Below the pieces are notes generated by a model, which saw nothing but the letters and a program-made list of their open reading frames with translations, searched no databases and was not told the origin of the DNA. The translations under genes were made by a program, and so were the position numbers. This document shows, in pieces, positions 16,407 to 24,858 of a DNA stretch of 35,404 nucleotides. Source of the DNA: Candidatus Binataceae bacterium (lineage in GTDB: Bacteria; Desulfobacterota; Binatia; Binatales; Binataceae); assembly GCA_036495685.1 (NCBI GenBank), contig DASXMJ010000095.1, forward strand, positions 1-35,404, read 5' to 3'. Numbering within the stretch: position 1 is the stretch's first letter; each line of letters starts with the position of its first letter.

Positions 16407-17681
16407 ATGAGCTCTCATAGCCAGAATGCGCTCGCTCGAATGTCCGCTCTGGCGGCGACGCTGGCAACGCTGTTCGGGAGCGGATGCGCCACGGTGCCGA
16501 GTTCTCCAACCACCGCGCCGTTCGAGCAGCATCTCGTCACCAAGCAGAACGACAACCTGACCGTCTCGGTCGCAGTGTTGACCGATGCCGAAGCGGAGCA
16601 ATATTTCGGTGTCCCACTCGGGAAACACGACGTCCAGGCGGTGTGGCTGAAGGTACACAATCAGACCGACCACCAAATCGGCCTGCTCTACCGCAACATG
16701 GATCCCGAGTACTTCCCGCCATACGAAGTTGCATACCTCAATCATCGCCCCCTCCAGAGCGAGCGGAACAGGAACCTTGATGAGTTGTTTGATCGATCGC
16801 GCTTTCCGGCTTTTGTCGCGCCTGGCGATACCGCCACCGGTTTCGTCTTCACCAGCCGGACGGAGGGTGCGAAATTCGTCAACGTGGAGTTCTGGCACGA
16901 CCTGGGCCTGACCCGCGACGGGTTTTACATGAAGTTGCCCAGCGGCAAATTTGACTTCGAAGAAGCGGACTTCGCCAACACCTACGCCCCCGGCGAGGTC
17001 AAAGCACTCGACCTCGCACAACTTCACCAGCAGCTCGAGGAATTACCCTGCTGCACCTCCGACAGTTCCGGTGGAAAAAACGGTGATCCGGTCAACTTTG
17101 TAATGATCGGAGACGAAGACGCGGTAATGGGTGCGCTAGCCGGACAGGGTTGGGATCCCACCCACGTTATCGCTGGGCACTCGGTGGGACTCACGGTCAA
17201 ATCCTTTCTGTTCGGAAGCGAGTATCGATATTCGCCGGTGAGCCGCCTCTACTACTTCAGCCGTGGCCAGGACCTTGCGCTGCAGAAAATTCGCGGCACG
17301 ATCCATCAGCGCAACCATCTGCGCCTCTGGCGAGCGCCCCTCAGCTTTCAAGGCAAGGACCTATGGGTCGGGCAAATCAGCCGCGACATTGGAGTGCGTT
17401 TCACCTGGGCCACCCCGACTCTGACCACTCATAAGATCGACCCCGACGTGGATGACGCGCGCGAGTACCTGGTGCAAGACATGTTCGCATCCGGATATCT
17501 TCAATCACTCGCCTACGTGCGGGGGGTGGGGGCCGCGGCGCGCGAGACGCCGCGCGAGAACCTCACCGGAGACCCATACTTTACCGATGGTCTTCGTGCG
17601 GTCATGTTTATTGCGAATCGGCCGGTCCCGATCGACAAAATCACTCTGATCGAGTGGGGAGAGCCGCTTCCGCAAGACTGA
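16407..17681 (+). CDS. Putative lipoprotein with LssY C-terminal-like domain
   Basis: A 424-residue protein from ATG 16407. A signal segment ends in TLFGSGC with the putative lipidated Cys27, though the -3 residue is Gly rather than Leu, so the lipobox is imperfect. Residues about 40-190 are a beta-rich domain I do not recognise. Residues about 200-400 resemble the LssY C-terminal domain: PVSRLYYFSRGQDLALQKIRG, then IHQRNHLRLWRAP, LWVGQISRDIGVRF and THKIDPDVDDAREYLVQD. LssY_C-like domains occur alone or fused to PAP2-type phosphatases, and their role is not established. GGAG lies about 14 nt before the start. The frame is open further upstream (to 16353) but the signal peptide favours 16407. 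Confidence 0.75.
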   Translation: MSSHSQNALARMSALAATLATLFGSGCATVPSSPTTAPFEQHLVTKQNDNLTVSVAVLTDAEAEQYFGVPLGKHDVQAVWLKVHNQTDHQIGLLYRNMDPEYFPPYEVAYLNHRPLQSERNRNLDELFDRSRFPAFVAPGDTATGFVFTSRTEGAKFVNVEFWHDLGLTRDGFYMKLPSGKFDFEEADFANTYAPGEVKALDLAQLHQQLEELPCCTSDSSGGKNGDPVNFVMIGDEDAVMGALAGQGWDPTHVIAGHSVGLTVKSFLFGSEYRYSPVSRLYYFSRGQDLALQKIRGTIHQRNHLRLWRAPLSFQGKDLWVGQISRDIGVRFTWATPTLTTHKIDPDVDDAREYLVQDMFASGYLQSLAYVRGVGAAARETPRENLTGDPYFTDGLRAVMFIANRPVPIDKITLIEWGEPLPQD

Positions 17682-17766
17682 GCCAGACTACTTGGATTTG
17701 ACCGTCAATCGATGACGACGGCGGTTGAAGGTCCGCAGTCGGGCATTGTGTTACAGGAGGCCAAGC

Positions 17767-18087
17767 ATGAAAATCGGCCACGCAGCCCCGCTCTTGCTCA
17801 TGGGCTGGATCCTGGTGGTGCCGCCCGATTCCACGATTCCTCATTCGGTGGATTCGGAAGCCCCACTGTCCCGTTGGAGCCATATTGCTAAATTTGACAA
17901 CGCCCCTGACTGCGAAAGATCGCTCGCGGCCCTTAGGAAAAGGAATTCAGATATCCCGGTGCCACTTGACCCGACCGGGGAACTCCGGCGCTTTCAGAGG
18001 CGGCAACCGGCTGACCCTCAGCTCGCACTGGCACGGATCCAGAACGCGACCTGCATCGCGACCGATGATCCGCGCATGGCCAAGTAG
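17767..18087 (+). CDS. Small exported protein with two conserved-type cysteines
   Basis: A 106-residue protein with an excellent ribosome-binding site (AGGAGG at 17755-17760, 6 nt from ATG 17767). The N-terminus (KIGHAAPLLLMGWILVV) is a signal peptide or membrane anchor. The mature part has FDNAPDCERSLAALRKR, a linker rich in Arg/Gln/Pro, then LARIQNATCIATDDPRMAK at the C-terminus. The pattern of an N-terminal Cys helix and a C-terminal CIA-DDPR motif looks like a small uncharacterised exported family; the two cysteines could form a disulfide in the periplasm. Only 13 bp separate it from the next small gene, so they are likely co-transcribed. Function unknown. Confidence 0.7.
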   Translation: MKIGHAAPLLLMGWILVVPPDSTIPHSVDSEAPLSRWSHIAKFDNAPDCERSLAALRKRNSDIPVPLDPTGELRRFQRRQPADPQLALARIQNATCIATDDPRMAK

Positions 18088-18100
18088 CGGAAGCGCGACG

Positions 18101-18346
18101 ATGAAACGGATCGAACGATGGATGGCTTCCGCAGCCTTCGCGGTCACACTGCTGCTCTCAGTGACAGGTGAGCCGGCCTATGCCAAATACAAGGTCGATT
18201 GCGATGCGGTCATGAATGAGTTTCGTCAGCGGAAGGAACCCAATCAGATAGCATCCGACCTGAACATCCATCAAAGAAGCGTTCACCGCTGCATTCGCGC
18301 GGCGGCCAGGGCTCAGCGAAGGGCCCGATCGACCAATAGCAAGTAG
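18101..18346 (+). CDS. Tiny exported protein with a helix-turn-helix-like segment
   Basis: An 81-residue protein. The N-terminus MKRIERWMASAAFAVTLLLSVTG with AYA before KYKVDC is a good signal peptide with an AxA cleavage site near residue 28. The mature ~53 residues read as helices: VDCDAVMNEFRQRKEPNQ, then IASDLNIHQRSVHRCIRAA, which has the spacing of a helix-turn-helix recognition unit, then a basic Arg-rich tail. A DNA-binding-like fold outside the cytoplasm would be unexpected. The helices may serve another role, with the two cysteines (C34, C64) perhaps forming a disulfide. GGAAGCG lies upstream as a weak ribosome-binding site. It follows the 106-residue exported protein in a probable operon. 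Function unknown. Confidence 0.65.
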   Translation: MKRIERWMASAAFAVTLLLSVTGEPAYAKYKVDCDAVMNEFRQRKEPNQIASDLNIHQRSVHRCIRAAARAQRRARSTNSK

Positions 18347-18490
18347 CCATCTCAGACCTCCCGCACCCTCCCTTGCGAGCTGCGCCGTCAGCGATGCCCG
18401 CAGTTCAAGTAGCTGCTCACTCGCTGTAAATTGATTGGCTCTCCCAACTTGCGGAACCCCCGGCACGCGCCTTCAACAAGTGCGCATAAT

Positions 18491-19270
18491 TTATTGGGGA
18501 TTCATAAGCAGGTCTCGAAGATGGGGGAGTCCGGGCGGTTGATAGCTGAATAGCAGCGCCCGACGATCGGCGCCCGTCCGGTTGGGCAGCGAGCGGTGCA
18601 CCAGGAAGGGGCCGAAGAAAATCACCGTGCCCGCTTCGACCGGCACCGGCAACAGCCGCGCGTGGTCGTATTTCGTGGGATCTATTTCCATGCCTCCCAG
18701 GCCTTCCAGCGCGCGGCGGCTGGGAAGTCCTTCCCGATGGCTCCCGGGCGCGACTTCCAGGCATCCGTTTTCCACGGTCGCGTCATCGAGAAAGAGCATC
18801 GCAGTAGCGACGCGCGCGGCGGCCTTGGTAACGCCCGTCCAATACGGAAAATCCTGATGCAGAATGATCGATCCGCCTTTATGAGCGCGCTTCAGGTTGA
18901 GCTTTTCGGTGAAAAGCCTGACGTCCTCTTCCCCAATCAGATCCTTGCAGGGCTCCATAAACCGTCGGTCAAGGGCCCACCGCTGCAGGCTATCGCTCAG
19001 ATGCGCGAACAGCTCGAGCCCCTGCACCAGGTCGGGATCGCTCGGCTCCCACTTGACGATGGTTTGGAGTTGGCGCTGAAGCTCAAACATGTAGCTGCCG
19101 AGGGCGTGTTTGCTACGGCGCTTCTCCATGAGCAGCCGCTCCACCAGCGCCTCACAGGCGTCGCCCATGGCGCGCAGCTCTGCGGTAGCGAAGACCCCGC
19201 TGCGCAGCACGAACCCGCGCTCAGCCAGCTCGGCTTTCTCACGCGCGTCCAGTCGCAGCGATTCGCTCAT
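18491..19270 (-). CDS. Phytanoyl-CoA dioxygenase (PhyH) family protein
   Basis: A 259-residue Fe(II)/2-oxoglutarate-dependent oxygenase of the PhyH family. The double-stranded beta-helix carries the facial triad: H138 and D140 (ILHQDFPYW) and H225 (FLVHRSLPN), with R236/R237 as likely 2-oxoglutarate ligands. ENGCLEVAPGSHREG is the usual loop between them. The family hydroxylates acyl-CoAs, small acids or natural products; the substrate is unknown. It is divergent from a second PhyH-like gene with only 58 bp between, yet the two proteins differ greatly outside the triad, so they are not a recent duplication. In noncoding DNA 18347-18490 I see nothing. Confidence 0.9.
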   Translation of the reverse strand: MSESLRLDAREKAELAERGFVLRSGVFATAELRAMGDACEALVERLLMEKRRSKHALGSYMFELQRQLQTIVKWEPSDPDLVQGLELFAHLSDSLQRWALDRRFMEPCKDLIGEEDVRLFTEKLNLKRAHKGGSIILHQDFPYWTGVTKAAARVATAMLFLDDATVENGCLEVAPGSHREGLPSRRALEGLGGMEIDPTKYDHARLLPVPVEAGTVIFFGPFLVHRSLPNRTGADRRALLFSYQPPGLPHLRDLLMNPQ

Positions 19271-19328
19271 CGAAGCACCTTGTGCAGCCAGTGTCCGCGA
19301 TTATAGTGGCTAGTATCCGCAAAAACGA
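19271..19328. promoter_or_regulatory. Divergent promoter region between two PhyH genes
   Basis: A 58-bp gap holding back-to-back -10 boxes. On the plus strand TATAGT (19302-19307) with TTGTGC (19280-19285) at 16 nt, or TAGTAT (19311-19316). On the minus strand TATAAT (19305-19300) with only a weak -35. The boxes overlap, so the two genes may share control. Confidence 0.4.
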
Positions 19329-20093
19329 ATGATCTACCCAAAGCCGGGCGATTTTGAGATCGGATTTTTTCGCGAGCATGGGTGGCTAGTCGTCGAGAAT
19401 GCGATTCCACCCGAGGTGCTGGTTGAAGTTAGCGAGCGCTGCGAGCCGATACTGCAAAAGAAGCACAAGCTCGCTTTCGATTGGGCGTGGGAAAAAGGGA
19501 AGGCCAAGGAAGAGCGCACGTTCAAGATCGTGCAGGGCAGCCCGACGTGGGTTTGGCCCGACATCGCAAAGACCGAGTTTCGCGCGTGGATGCGGTCGTT
19601 TGGCTCCGCGCTAATGGGTTCCGAAGTGGAATTCTGGTACGACCAATTCCTCGCTAAGCCCCCACGCGATGGTGCCCCGACCTATTGGCACCAGGATGAG
19701 GCTTACTGGGGACGCAATCTTTTCGATCGCGGCATCACCTGCTGGATGCCGCTTCAGGATGTGGATGAGCGTAACGGATGCATGCACTTTATCGACCGCG
19801 GCCATCGCAACGGTGTCCTGGTTCATCGCCAGCCCAAGCACGTGCAGAGCGATCTTCTCTTCTGCGAACCGGACGAATCCCGGACGGTACCATGCCCGAT
19901 ACGCGCCGGATGCGTGACATTTCATCACGGCAAGACTCCTCACATGACGCCGGCCAACCGCAGCGACGGATGGCGCCGCGCGGTGACCACCCATATGCGA
20001 ATTATCGGTACCGGCGGCGAAGGCGATCACTACCCGTGGAAGGTCTACGTCAACCAAATCACGGGAGAGCGGACCCTTCCTGTGTCGCGTTGA
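19329..20093 (+). CDS. Phytanoyl-CoA dioxygenase (PhyH) family protein
   Basis: A 254-residue Fe(II)/2-oxoglutarate oxygenase. The iron site is H121 and D123 (YWHQDEAYW) with distal H205 (GKTPHMTPANRS) and likely 2-oxoglutarate ligand R216/R217 (GWRRAVTTHM). ERNGCMHFIDRGHRNGVLVH is the family loop. The N-terminus FFREHGWLVVENAIPPEVL is the usual start helix and strand. All active-site residues are kept, so it should be active. Substrate unknown; the sequence is closer to the general ectoine/phytanoyl oxygenase group than to its divergent neighbour. Confidence 0.92.
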   Translation: MIYPKPGDFEIGFFREHGWLVVENAIPPEVLVEVSERCEPILQKKHKLAFDWAWEKGKAKEERTFKIVQGSPTWVWPDIAKTEFRAWMRSFGSALMGSEVEFWYDQFLAKPPRDGAPTYWHQDEAYWGRNLFDRGITCWMPLQDVDERNGCMHFIDRGHRNGVLVHRQPKHVQSDLLFCEPDESRTVPCPIRAGCVTFHHGKTPHMTPANRSDGWRRAVTTHMRIIGTGGEGDHYPWKVYVNQITGERTLPVSR

Positions 20094-20175
20094 GGGAAGT
20101 GGGGGAGGCGTGCTTGTGGTTAATGCCTTCTGCTTCCTCTACTCAAACCTAAAGCGCCGGTGCACAATCTGAATT

Positions 20176-22479
20176 GTGGCCGGCAGTTATCAGGAACTCG
20201 CCCAGCGTTTCTACGAAAATCGGCAGCTGTTTGGCGATCCGAACGAGCGGGGGATAGTCGCGGTTGAAATAGCCTCGGCGACCGAAGTCGAGATTTTTCG
20301 GCGCCGTGCTGGAAATCTCACCCGCGAACGGCGTCCAATCTGCCTGTTCGTTCTGCTCGACGACCAAACCCGTCTGCGCGGTTTCAAGGGCGCCCTTGAA
20401 GTTCGCACGCTCGATGGCGACTTCCGCTTCCGTCACCTGATCACGCTGGCCTCCGGCGATACCCTTGAGGCGCTGAAGCGGCATCTGCGTAACACCACCG
20501 GCCAGGCCCCCAACGCCCCGGATGCGGCGTACCTGGCGCTGGCGGATCCAATCGAGCAGCACCTGATGCTCACCGGTACGACCTACTTCACCGGACTGGA
20601 GTTCTCCGACCTGGTGCGCGTGCAACTCGATATCGAAACCTACGTCACGCCCGGCTTCGAGTTCCCCTCACCGGCGCGCGAGGGCGACCGGGTCATCGCA
20701 ATTTCGATCACCGACTCCACCGGCTACCAGCAGCTGCTCAGTGGCAAGGACCTCGACGAGCGCACCATGCTCGAGGAGCTGGTCCGCATCATCGCGGAGC
20801 GCGACCCCGACGTCATCGAAGGCCACAACCTGTTTCGCTTCGATTTCGAATACCTGGAGGCACGCGCGCGCCGGCATCGGGTTAAGCTCGCGTTGGGGCG
20901 CGATGGATCCGAGCTGCGTGCGCGACCGTCGCGCCTGCAAATCGCGGAGCGTTCGATCGCCTACCGCCGTTACGACATCTACGGTCGCAACATCATCGAC
21001 ACCTGGATTCTGGCCCAACACTACGATATTTCGAGCCGCGAACTGGAAGGGTTTGGCCTCAAACAGCTGGCGCAGCATTTTGGCATTGCGCGCGAAGCGC
21101 GGGTGTATATCGATGCGTCGCGGGTGAGCGAGTATTTCGATCGCGAGCCGGAGACCCTCTTCGAGTACGCACTCGACGATGCGCGCGAGACGCGCGGGTT
21201 GGCCGAGATTCTCTCGCCCAGCTACTTCGTGCAGGCGAAGATTTTTCCGTACTCGTACCAAACCGTGGTCCTGCGCGGTAACGCCACGCGCATCGATGCG
21301 CTCATGATGCGCGCGTATCTGGCCGCCGGGCATTCGATTCCGGCGCCCCAGCCACCCGCACCGGTTGCCGGCGGCTACACGGAGATGCGCCGCTGCGGGG
21401 TAGCGCGCGGCGTCCTGCATTGCGACGTGACCTCGTTGTACCCATCGCTGATGCTGCAATACCATCAAGCGCCCTCGGCGGACCGACTGGGCGTGTTCCT
21501 CAAGCTGCTCGGTGACCTGCGCAGCTTTCGGGTGCAGGCCAAGGCGCTCGCGCGCGAGCTGGACGGCGTGGAGCGGCGCAACCTGGAGGCACTGCAGCAG
21601 ACCTTCAAGATTCTCATCAACTCGTTTTACGGTTACCTGGGCTTCGGACTCGGGCACTTCAACGACTTCGCGGTGGCCAACGAGGTCACGCGCCGCGGAC
21701 GCGAACTGATCCGCGGGGCGGTCGAGGAGCTGGAAAGGCTCGGCGCACAGGTCGTCGAGGTCGATACCGATGGAATCTACTTCGTGCCGCCGGTCGGTGT
21801 GACCGATGAAGCCGGCGCGGACGCGCTCATCGACCAGCTCGCCGTGCTACTGCCAGAGGGAATCCGCCTCGAAATCGATGGGCGATATCCGGCGATGTTC
21901 AGCTACAAGATGAAGAACTACGTGCTGCTCGACGAGGCGGGCGAGATGACGATTCGCGGCTCGGGGCTTAAATCACGCGGACTCGAGCGCTTCCAGCGCC
22001 GCTTCATGGAGGAAATCTTCCGGCTCCTGATGGAAGACCGGCCCACGGAAATCAGCAAGCTGCACGATGACTACCGGGGGCGTCTGGAAAGGCACGAAAT
22101 CGGAATCGCGGAGCTGATGAAGACCGAGACGCTGCAGGACTCGCTGGACAACTATCGCAGCAAGATCTCGGGCAAGCGCCGCAACCTATCCGCGGCGTAT
22201 GAACTGGCGCTCAAATCGGAGCGGCGCTACCAGAGCGGCGACCAGATTTCCTACTACGTGACCGGCCGAGGTCTCCGCAACCGGGTCGCGGAAGCGGCAC
22301 GCCTGGCATCCGAGTACGACCCCGCGCGACCGGACGAAAACGTCCTCTATTACCAGGCAAAACTGGCCGAGCTGTACGACAAGTTTCGCATCTTCGCCGA
22401 ACGTCCGGGATTGTTTATCCCGGCGCCCGAACCGGAAGAGGGTGAGGCCCCCGAGCAGCAGCAGTTGCTGCTCGAATGA
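20176..22479 (+). CDS. Family B DNA polymerase with 3'-5' exonuclease
   Basis: A 767-residue B-family polymerase (GTG start). Exonuclease motifs are complete: Exo I D152/E154 (QLDIETYV), Exo II N218/D223 (EGHNLFRFDFEYL), Exo III Y331/D335 (YALDDARETRG). Polymerase motifs: A with D417 (HCDVTSLYPSLML), B with K478 to G486 (KILINSFYGYLG), C with D530-T-D532 (VEVDTDGIYF). The spacing between A and B is short (about 60 residues). The length is near that of E. coli Pol II (783), but the sequence belongs to a separate bacterial group annotated as a DNA polymerase domain protein. It may act in repair or translesion synthesis; the cell's replicative enzyme should be elsewhere. The C-terminus ends in a Glu/Gln-rich tail LLLE that could bind the sliding clamp. 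Confidence 0.9.
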   Translation: MAGSYQELAQRFYENRQLFGDPNERGIVAVEIASATEVEIFRRRAGNLTRERRPICLFVLLDDQTRLRGFKGALEVRTLDGDFRFRHLITLASGDTLEALKRHLRNTTGQAPNAPDAAYLALADPIEQHLMLTGTTYFTGLEFSDLVRVQLDIETYVTPGFEFPSPAREGDRVIAISITDSTGYQQLLSGKDLDERTMLEELVRIIAERDPDVIEGHNLFRFDFEYLEARARRHRVKLALGRDGSELRARPSRLQIAERSIAYRRYDIYGRNIIDTWILAQHYDISSRELEGFGLKQLAQHFGIAREARVYIDASRVSEYFDREPETLFEYALDDARETRGLAEILSPSYFVQAKIFPYSYQTVVLRGNATRIDALMMRAYLAAGHSIPAPQPPAPVAGGYTEMRRCGVARGVLHCDVTSLYPSLMLQYHQAPSADRLGVFLKLLGDLRSFRVQAKALARELDGVERRNLEALQQTFKILINSFYGYLGFGLGHFNDFAVANEVTRRGRELIRGAVEELERLGAQVVEVDTDGIYFVPPVGVTDEAGADALIDQLAVLLPEGIRLEIDGRYPAMFSYKMKNYVLLDEAGEMTIRGSGLKSRGLERFQRRFMEEIFRLLMEDRPTEISKLHDDYRGRLERHEIGIAELMKTETLQDSLDNYRSKISGKRRNLSAAYELALKSERRYQSGDQISYYVTGRGLRNRVAEAARLASEYDPARPDENVLYYQAKLAELYDKFRIFAERPGLFIPAPEPEEGEAPEQQQLLLE

Positions 22480-22619
22480 GGGTGCCACAGGCCGGTCAGA
22501 AAGGTCGGTCCCCGCAAGAGCAGGGCGCTCCTTGTAGCGGACGAAGGTGGAATGAATCGCTCCGACCGGATGCGTGACCTTCGGCAGCGCTCGACAATCA
22601 GGAATCTTGGGAGAGCAGA

Positions 22620-23405
22620 CTAAGCCGCTTCGGGGTCTTCCAGGATTTCCGCGCCCTGCACCACGATCACGCAGCGATCGCCGCCCGGCACCTCGTCGAG
22701 TGGCAATCCCACTTCGTCGGCAAATCGCCTACCGACGATGAGCAGGCGGCCCGGCGACTGGCGGAACAACTGATGCAGACTGTGCTCGGTAAGCACGTCG
22801 CTGTGAAACAACGGCGAGCCCATCTCGGAGCGGGCCTGGCGGGCCATCGCGACCAGCTCCGGATCGGGATGCGGCGTCATTCGCTTCGAGACCAGCAGCG
22901 CGCGCAGTTTGCACTGTTTGCGCTGCGCGATGCGCATGGCGAGGGCCAATGCCGCGCGCCCGTCAGTGCCGGTATCAATGGCGGCGAAAACGCGCTCGAT
23001 GGGCCGGTCGGTACCCTGAATGAAAACGCCGACATTGATGGCCAGCGGCTTTGCCTTGGAAAAAACATCGCGCACGACGCCGCCCATCGTGTTGCCACCC
23101 TTGGCGTTGCGATGATAGCCGAGCAGAATCCACGCGACTCGAGCCTCTTCCGCAGCGGTGATGATGTCGACGGCAGGATGTTCCGTCCATGCAGCTTGTG
23201 CGCCGATGGTGATGCCGTGCGCCTGCGCGTACTGCACCGCGGCGCCCAGAGCTGCCGTCGGTGGGACCGCATCGGGGTCGACGCCACCCTCGCGGCGAAC
23301 CAGCGCCAGTACGCGCGGAGGAGGTTCGTCGGGATCGCTCGCCGCAAACGCGATTGCGAGCAGCGGCGCTACGCCTTCGGGATTGGCAACCGGAACCAGT
23401 AATCC
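22620..23405 (-). pseudogene. Universal stress protein pair, apparent C-terminal remnant of a cation antiporter
   Basis: The frame holds two universal-stress-protein (UspA-like) domains. The first runs from RGLLVPVANPEGVAPLLAIAF to VAWILLGYHRNAKGG, the second from IERVFAAIDTGTDG to RLLIVGRRFADEVG. This tandem arrangement is what follows the membrane domain in many CPA2-type Na+/H+ antiporters. Homology-like sequence continues upstream of the only standard start (GTG 23237) to about 23405, and the frame is open to a TGA at 23466-23468. That upstream stretch has no ATG, GTG or TTG and no membrane helices. I infer the N-terminal transporter half has been lost. A shorter soluble product from GTG 23237 (205 residues), or a rare start codon, remains possible. 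Confidence 0.55.
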
Positions 23406-23592
23406 TCGTTGGTCTTCAGACGACGTAGGGCGCTTCCTCCGAACACCGCGCGCAGCGCGACACCGTCAAGGCTAGGCGGTCTGGGCAGGTTTTGCCACTG
23501 GTCGGCAGGATTGACTCAGGCTTGCTTCATTGTGCATTAGCGGTTGGAGGCGATTGTGCGCGATATTGCTTGAGAAACAGGAGGGACGGCGT

Positions 23593-24666
23593 ATGCCCGA
23601 CGCAAAACCGGAAGTGAATTGGGACAAGGTCAAGAAGTTTTCCGCCCAGGTCTCCAACGATATCGGAGCGGCGATGCTCGGCGCCATGAGTTATATCGGC
23701 GACCGGCTCGGCATCTTCAAAAGTCTCGCCGACGGCGTCCCCCTGAGCTCCGTAGAGCTGGCCGAGAAGACCGGGCTTGATGAACGCTATTTGCGGGAGT
23801 GGCTCGGCGCGATGACCGCGGCCCAATACCTGAACTACGACCCCGCCTCGAAGCGCTACTCGATGCCGCCTGAAAATGCGATGATCCTGGCGCGCGAGGA
23901 GTCGCCCTTTTTCATGGGCGGCTTCATCCAGGGAATCATTCCGAACCTTTCGGTCACCCCCAAGGTGCTGGAAGCCTTCCGCACCGGCAAGGGCGTACGC
24001 CAGAGCGAGTACCCGCCGGAGACCTTCGAGTCGATGGAACGATCCACCGCCAACATGTATCGCAACCAGCTGGTGAAGCATTGGCTGCCGGCGATGCCAC
24101 ACGTGGTCAAGACCCTGGAGGAAGGCGGCAGCGCGCTCGATGTCGGATGTGGGAGCGGGCGATGCGCGATCGCGCTGGCGCAAACGTTTCCCAAGGCAGA
24201 GATTTTCGGCTACGACGCGCATCCAGGGTCGCTGGAACGGGCACGCAACAATGCGCGCGCGGCGGGTCTCGGCGATCGCATTTCCTTTGAAGTGGTCGAT
24301 TGCACGCAGTTGCCGGCGGCTAAATTCGATTTCATTTCGACCTTTGACGTGGTGCATGACTCGATCGACCCGGTGGGGCTGCTGCGATCGATTCGCGCCG
24401 CACTTCGCCCTGTTGGCACTTATCTGATGGTCGAGGTGAACGTGTCAGCGCGGCTCGAGGACAATATCAGCGCGATGGGCCGGATGATGTATTCGATGAG
24501 CACGCTGTACTGCATGAGCGTGTCGCTCGGCGGTGGCGGTGCGGGCATTGGCGCGTGCATGGGGGAGGAAAAGGCGCGCGAGCTGGCCAAGGCTGCGGGC
24601 TTTTCCAGCTTCGAGCGCCTGCCGGTGAAGGATTTGTTTTCGGTGCTCTATGAGCTGAAGCCCTAG
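23593..24666 (+). CDS. SAM-dependent methyltransferase with N-terminal winged helix
   Basis: A 357-residue protein from ATG 23593, which has AGGAGGG about 9 nt upstream; the longer frame (from 23530) is not supported. Residues about 15-85 are a winged-helix dimerisation domain (LSSVELAEKTGLDERYLREWLGAMTA), followed by a helical linker and a Rossmann methyltransferase fold. The SAM motif ALDVGCGSGRCAIALA is at about 181-196, motif II around AEIFGYDAHPGSLERARNNA, and FDFISTFDVVHDSIDP is the motif IV region. The architecture resembles Rv2258c-type methyltransferases from bacteria. The methyl acceptor is unknown, probably a small molecule. The gene is divergent from the antiporter remnant. Confidence 0.9.
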   Translation: MPDAKPEVNWDKVKKFSAQVSNDIGAAMLGAMSYIGDRLGIFKSLADGVPLSSVELAEKTGLDERYLREWLGAMTAAQYLNYDPASKRYSMPPENAMILAREESPFFMGGFIQGIIPNLSVTPKVLEAFRTGKGVRQSEYPPETFESMERSTANMYRNQLVKHWLPAMPHVVKTLEEGGSALDVGCGSGRCAIALAQTFPKAEIFGYDAHPGSLERARNNARAAGLGDRISFEVVDCTQLPAAKFDFISTFDVVHDSIDPVGLLRSIRAALRPVGTYLMVEVNVSARLEDNISAMGRMMYSMSTLYCMSVSLGGGGAGIGACMGEEKARELAKAAGFSSFERLPVKDLFSVLYELKP

Positions 24667-24819
24667 CGGCCCCAGAAGATCGCGCGCTCGGTCGGCGTCT
24701 GTGAGGTGCGCGCGCGACGAGCGGGTCTCCACCGAGGACGGGCGGCCATTGCATGGTCCGGCACCGGGTCGTTCAAGGACGAGACCAAAGGGCGGTGTGA
24801 GCGGTGGCTGGCGTCGCGC

Positions 24820-24851
24820 AATAATTGACTGAGTCAGTCAGTTATTATAAA
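24820..24851 (+). promoter_or_regulatory. Palindromic operator and promoter of the TetR gene
   Basis: AATAATTGACTGA (24820-24832) and TCAGTCAGTTATT (24834-24846) form an inverted repeat around one central G with 12 of 13 pairs matching. It overlaps a -35-like TTGACT (24825-24830) and abuts TATAAA (24846-24851). The spacing of 15 nt is short. The ATG follows 7 nt after TATAAA with no Shine-Dalgarno site. This is the expected layout for a self-repressing TetR gene. Confidence 0.75.
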
Positions 24852-24858
24852 AACCTCC

